Source: Dryomyza anilis (lineage: Eukaryota; Arthropoda; Insecta; Diptera; Dryomyzidae). Taken from it: DNA of 64,000 bases. Shown here one piece after another: positions 59,275 through 64,000 of the stretch. Position numbers and translations under genes: made by a program. The stretch is from positions 23,722,617 through 23,786,616 of the forward strand of contig OX638132.1 in NCBI GenBank assembly GCA_951804985.1, written 5' to 3'. The number at the start of each line of letters is the position of its first letter. Position 1 is the stretch's first letter. Below the pieces are notes generated by a model that saw only the letters and a program-made list of their open reading frames with translations, did no database searches and had not been told where the DNA came from.

Positions 59275-59490
59275 GTATTTCACCCGAAATTCTTTAAACT
59301 CAGCACACCGAAATTCACCACTCTCAAATTTAACACATCGAAATTCACCACACTCAAATTTAACACATCGAAATTCACCACACCGAAATTCACCACAGCG
59401 AAATTGACCACACCAAAATTCACCAAAACCAAACTCATCACATCAAAACTCACTACTCCAAAACTCACCACATTGAAACTTCACCTTCAC
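59275..59490 (+). repeat. 15-bp satellite, diverged block (AAATTCACCACACCG-like)
   Basis: About 14 units with period 15 that resemble the CACCACACTAAAACT unit of 42591-42950 but are more varied. No Helitron ends were found around it. Confidence 0.85.
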
Positions 59491-59859
59491 GGGGATGAAT
59501 TGTACGTGAAATAACAGTCCGAGGATGATTTGTTTTTTTTTAAAATAAATAATTCAAAATAAAAACCGTCTCTGAATTAAATCTCATATTTAAATCTATG
59601 CTGCTACATTTGTTTTTGAGTACTACTTTTGAAAACGCTGACTGCTATTTATCTAATCGCGCTGCTTTGTTATCTGCCAAAAAAGAAAAGTTTGACTTTC
59701 TTCCGCAAACAAGATAAAACAATACGAGGCAACCGAAAACAAAGACAACTGCAAGACAAATGAGAAAAAACGACTACAACGGGACACAGCGACAGAGACA
59801 AACTTGCGCTCAAAATTCTTGGTGTCAGTGCAATTCACACTTTGAGGACAAACACAGAC

Positions 59860-59890
<31 letters not shown>

Positions 59891-61680
59891 GACAGACATA
59901 GTCACTGTGCGACGTATCCTTGAATAGTTGGTTGCAGTTCGTTGACGCTACTGCTGCGCAAAACAATTGCGAAATGCAATTCATTAGGATGGCGGCAAAC
60001 AAGCAGTGCGCATATTCTGGTGCATATCCTGATGTGCATGGCATGATATGGGTTGCCGCCACCACTGCAGATTCTGCTTCAGAGTGACTTTTTCATTTAT
60101 GAAACTTTTTAAACATGAGTTAAGAAGAAATAGAGATGGGTGTGTGCCGTGCTATTTTAGATCCACGCCCGGCAATATGAGTTAGTGCGTGTCAATCTCT
60201 GTGTGTGACAGATTGGCCGCCAAAATCAGGTATATTCAAGATTTTTTTTTGAATTTCTTTTGTAATTTAAAAACATTTTAATTCCAGCAACATAAAATGA
60301 AATTTCGTGGTATTATTTTACACGTTTCGCTTGATTTTTTCGTGTTTTTTCATTATTTTTCGTGTATTTTTTGTTATGCTTTATTACATGTCTGTAGATT
60401 TAGTCATCGCGCACATCTCTAAAAAAAGTACAAAAGATATACAGGACCAATGCTATTTGGCGCCGAAAATTACTGCCCGCTCGTAAACAAAAGTTTCGCA
60501 TTTGAATTGCTTGCAGTCGAATTCATTTCGTGGCAAATTTAAATAAGAAATTTTCGACTAAGTGACGTGCATTTAAGTTGCTGGCAGCATCCTTGAAAGA
60601 GAAGGACTTTTCATTGGTTTTGTTTATTTGTTTCATGTGCACCATGAATAGTTTTAAGCAGGTTTTTGGCACACAATTATGTGGCGGAATTAAATGAATT
60701 TGAGCTATTTATTAGCAGACAAAGCTGCTTGTTTTAGCGTGAGACAATAAAGGATTATGGCAGATTTAGAAACATGTCCAGTGTAAAATAAAGTGTGCTA
60801 TGAATGCATTTAATTGGTGAATTAAATGAAGAATAATTAGTTTTTAGAAAAAACATATATATTAAATATCAAAAATACTTGAATTTAATACATAGTAAAT
60901 AAATTAAATATTAATCATACGTTTACTTCGTAAGGTTAAATGCAGTGTTTTACATAATTTAATTTTCGAAATTATTCTCAAAAACACAAACTGCTTGAGG
61001 CATATTTAATCACACAATGTTTCCGCTTGTACATTGTAAATTTAGGTTACGAGTCGTTACCATTTATTTTAATGCATCCTTATGCCACACACACTTTCGT
61101 ACACTGTACAAAGCCATATAGACTTAAACACACTATAGTATTCAAGAAAGATTTTAATTATAATGATGTACAAAGTACTAAAACGGTGCACCAAGAAAAT
61201 GTGTATGTCTGCCATCAGTGCACTTCTAATATATTAAAGAAAGGGTTCTAGTCCCGGTATTGCAGATCTCAGTAGAAGTCTGTTTTTCAAGAATTTTTCA
61301 TTTATTTTATAGATAAAGTAGAACACACAAAATTTGGGAATTTCAAGAAAATTTGTCAAGATTTCAAAAAATATGTGTTTTTATGTTATTTATGGAATTA
61401 TTGATGCTGTTCTATTTTGAATTAAATTATATTTAAATTTTATAAAATATACGTCAAACTTTAGCTACAGGCATTATTAGATATTTGATACTGACCACAG
61501 GCCAATTTCATTTTTGATGTACCGTTTATTGCATCATGTGATATCAAGCCGTTTGAGCCGCCTTATTGGCTGCCTACAGAAATAAAAAAAAAAATATTTC
61601 TTATATTTATAATGAGTCCCACAATGGAGTAAACAGTATTTGAAAGATGTTGTCTGTGGCTACATTTTGAGAAATATTTT
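59491..61680. other. Intergenic DNA, CA microsatellite, less AT-rich segment
   Basis: 59640-60110 is noticeably less AT-rich and looks unique, with a (CA)n run at about 59858-59890. No ORF with a recognisable domain. 60470-60600 is similarly balanced. Either could be regulatory or an untranslated exon; no evidence decides. Confidence 0.4.
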
Positions 61681-61689
61681 ATTAAAATC

Positions 61690-61862
61690 AAGGATTGAAA
61701 CCGTAACCAAAACCGAAACCGATATCCATTTAAAACCGTTTCATTTTTAAAACCGAAACCGTAACCGAAATCGTTATACGAAAATCAGAAATAAACCGAT
61801 ATCCAAAACCGATATAAACGGTTTCGGTTTTATACCGGTTTAAAACGGTTTTTAAAAAAGTA
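61690..61862. repeat. AACCGAAACCG-rich inverted repeat block
   Basis: Repeated AAACCG(A/T)AACCG motifs on the left half and their complements (CGGTTTCGGTTTT) at about 61813-61850, giving a foldback character. Possibly a decayed transposon end with clustered subterminal motifs, as in the hAT element at 22094. Confidence 0.6.
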
Positions 61863-63245
61863 TAAAAAGAAACAGAAAAACATATTTTATTTTATATAGA
61901 AGATCTTAAGTAAAATGTCATTAATTAAAATTTGGAGTTCCCAAAATAAACATTTTTGGTTGTACAAAAATACACATGTTGTTTTTTGAGAAACGATATT
62001 TCCAAAACAACGGTATTTGGTCTAAAATCTGTTTTTTGTTTCATTAATCGAATTAACAACAACGCCAAGCAAAATTTTTACGTTAAAAAATGATTCAAAT
62101 TTTAATAATATTGGTTTTTTCTTTATTTTATTAGTAAAATATATAGGGGAGCTTGGGGTAAAGTGGAACAAGTTTTGAAAAGTTCATTTGAATACTTTTG
62201 TAATTCTTTTAAAGAATCTATTCAATAGAATACCATTTATAAGTCTTCTAATGGATTTTTGACTGATGTTTCAAAAAAGCTCAATTTTGGACATAAACAA
62301 AACAATGGTAATGCAAGAAAAAAATTAAAAAAATTTCAAATTATAAACATCTCAGTAACTATTTAAGAAATACGAAAAATGAAGTGCAAGTTCGACAAGT
62401 TTAAACATTTCAAGTATAAGGCAGATATTTGTTTACATTGGTGATGATTAAAAATTTCTTGTTCTTGCATCTTGTTCTTGCATTTTTTTTTTGCAAGAAC
62501 AAAAACGAGAACGAGATCGAGATTTTGCAAAAAAAAGAATAAGAATAAGAGCAAGTGCAAGACTAAGACTGCAAGAAAAGGAAGACTTGCGTTTTTTTAT
62601 GATTTTAATGTATTTATTATGTTTTTAAGGTAATAATGATATACAAAATAATTCATGATATTACTAAATATTGAACAACAAGTAACAATGGAAAGCGTGA
62701 AAAATATTAATGAACGTGAACATTAATGAAGATGTCTGTTTTTTTTTTTGTTTTTGTCAATTCTAAAGAATATAAGCATCTTAAAAATAAGGCCCGTGAA
62801 GCACTTTTGAAGCGGTAAATAGCTTTAAAAGTGCTTCAAAAGTCGCTTCAAAAAGATAAAATAGACAAAACAATGTTTTTTTCTCTTTTCTTCGCTACGC
62901 AAGTTCGTACATCGATTTTGCAAATGCACTGTGCTTATGCACATTATTACTTTAGTTTTACTTTTATATATAGTTTTAAATTAAATGTAAAATCATGAAG
63001 TAATAAAAAATAATATATTAACATTTTCACAGTGTGATATATTTAGCTGATATATTGCTTTTTGTGTTTATCTTTTTTCACAAATCCGCTGATTCGTTTG
63101 AAAGTGCAACAATAACAAAAATGCGAATAAAGCAGCATCCAAGCTTTTGATGGAATTTTTGGCGGGACATTTTTTGTACCACAAAGAGAACTCGTTGTTG
63201 TTGCCAACTAGAGAGCTGTACTAGATACATACATGTAGTGTGGTG
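61863..63245. other. Intergenic DNA, no gene seen
   Basis: 62460-62585 has a small foldback (GTTCTTGCA…TGCAAGAAC) followed by a purine-rich strand. The rest is AT-rich. Confidence 0.45.
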
Positions 63246-63321
63246 CCATGCGTCTGTCTGTGTCATGCGTCTGTCCGTTGTCATGCGTCTGTCTGTTGTC
63301 ATGCGTCTGTTTGTTGTCATG
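63246..63321 (+). repeat. About 19-20-bp tandem repeat (GTCATGCGTCTGTCTGTT)n, 4 copies
   Basis: Four imperfect units with GTCATGCGTCTGTCYGTT. It contains GTCT but none of the mini-me core. Confidence 0.85.
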
Positions 63322-63596
63322 CGATGATACAGGATAGCAACGAAAAGTTGTCGTTGTGAAAGTGTGTGTATAAGAATCGTAATCGTTATTGTTATATTCA
63401 CTTCTTTCTGTTAGTATTCGCTTTGTAGCGTTTGAGTTTGAGTTTGGGTTCGCATGGTGTTCGCAAAGAAAAATGTTACTATGTAAGATATTATTTGAGT
63501 TCTCTTGACATACGGTATGTGTAGCATACGAATTTTTTTAATCTGTGACGAAAACAGAAATATGTCTATACGAAATATTTATTGTATATCCTATAA

Positions 63597-63793
63597 TGTA
63601 GAACGAAAAGTCACCAAACACATTTTTATGAAAAAACTTAATTTTCGAGTTTGTTGATTAATATTATAAAAAGTAATTGATGCATTTTTAAAGTTGAAAT
63701 ATCAACTAATAAATTTACATTTTCTTATCAATTGACAGATACATAAAGAAGTTTGTAAAAAATATTTAGCATTTTGAAAATGTATTTGGTGAC
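63597..63793 (+). mobile_element. Foldback MITE (GTCACCAAATACATTTT family), copy B
   Basis: GTAGAACGAAAAGTCACC at the left and AAAATGTATTTGGTGAC at the right end at 63793. Highly similar to the reverse complement of 6640-6892, but ends abruptly where the adjacent LINE coding sequence begins. Confidence 0.8.
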
Positions 63794-64000
63794 AGAAAGA
63801 CGTGAGTGTGAGGAGATTGAGATGCATGGGGACAGGAATGAGGCTCGAAAATTCTTCGAGAAAATAAGACGCCTAGCCGGAGGTTCAAAATCCGGAGCCT
63901 CTTCCTGTAAAGATGAGAACGGAAATCTAGTGACAGATATCCAGAGCACACTGAAAATATGGAGGGATCACTTCTCTAAACTGCTGACCGGTGATGATGA
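63780..64000 (+). CDS. LINE reverse-transcriptase ORF, start of fragment, runs off window
   Basis: From 63795 the frame reads RRECEEIEMHGDRNEARKFF…, then CKDENGNLVTDIQSTLKIW and RDHFSKLL. This is the linker typical of non-LTR retrotransposons between the endonuclease and the RT palm. The first ATG in frame (63780) lies inside the abutting MITE, so it is not the element's own start. The frame is open to the window edge with no stop. The clade cannot be told from so short a piece; RTE or Jockey-like elements are candidates. The element seems 5' truncated at the MITE boundary. Confidence 0.8.
   Translation, partial: MYLVTERRECEEIEMHGDRNEARKFFEKIRRLAGGSKSGASSCKDENGNLVTDIQSTLKIWRDHFSKLLTGDD

Overview
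The window looks like a piece of a large, AT-rich, repeat-laden genome of a higher (schizophoran) fly, probably a calyptrate or tephritid. This rests on three things: a Dpr-type two-Ig-domain neuronal receptor gene, many copies of the dipteran (TA)n/(GTCY)n 'mini-me' type repeat, and fly-type non-LTR, BEL/Pao, Helitron, piggyBac and hAT elements. There is only one clear host gene. No bacterial-type gene, operon or CRISPR array is present.

Layout. (1) 245-21318, plus strand: four coding exons of a dpr-family gene (best guess dpr4). The junctions are clean, GTGAGT donors and AG acceptors, with phases that join exactly. The signal-peptide exon lies left of the window. The first visible intron is 14.1 kb and carries a young 5'-truncated LINE with a 15-bp target duplication, a mini-me copy, foldback MITEs, a tRNA-derived SINE and a Helitron. 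The next two introns (2.7 and 3.3 kb) are each dominated by one huge satellite: about 1.65 kb of an 8-bp unit and about 1.7 kb of a 7-bp unit. (2) 21.3-25 kb: 3' UTR, then a foldback MITE, a hAT-type element with an 8-bp target duplication, and a mini-me copy. (3) 27.0-33.2 kb: 9-bp satellite arrays in both orientations around a truncated, frameshifted BEL/Pao pol fragment. (4) 35.7-45 kb: dense nested repeats (mini-me copies of two subfamilies, a 0.9-kb foldback element split by a mini-me, a Helitron-like element filled with a 15-bp satellite, and a 30-bp remnant of a SINE/LINE 3' end). (5) 45.8-57.7 kb: two more SINE copies, foldback clusters, a dead piggyBac element inside a mini-me copy, and more mini-me copies. 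(6) 57.7-64 kb: low-complexity T-rich DNA, simple repeats, little else, then a MITE abutting the start of a LINE reverse-transcriptase ORF that runs off the right edge.

How it fits together. The dpr exons encode a cell-surface adhesion protein; everything else is repeat biology. The nesting order can often be read: piggyBac landed in mini-me subtype 2, a SINE/LINE 3' end landed in mini-me subtype 2, mini-me subtype 1 landed in a foldback element, and mini-me subtype 2 landed in a transposon with ACACAGAAA-type ends. The least-described items here are the tRNA-SINE family, the retroposition-like target duplication of a hairpin-ended mini-me, the recurrent 15-bp satellite (once inside a Helitron-like body), and the 7-, 8- and 9-bp satellites. 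Paralogue and family names are from memory of these families; no database search was possible.
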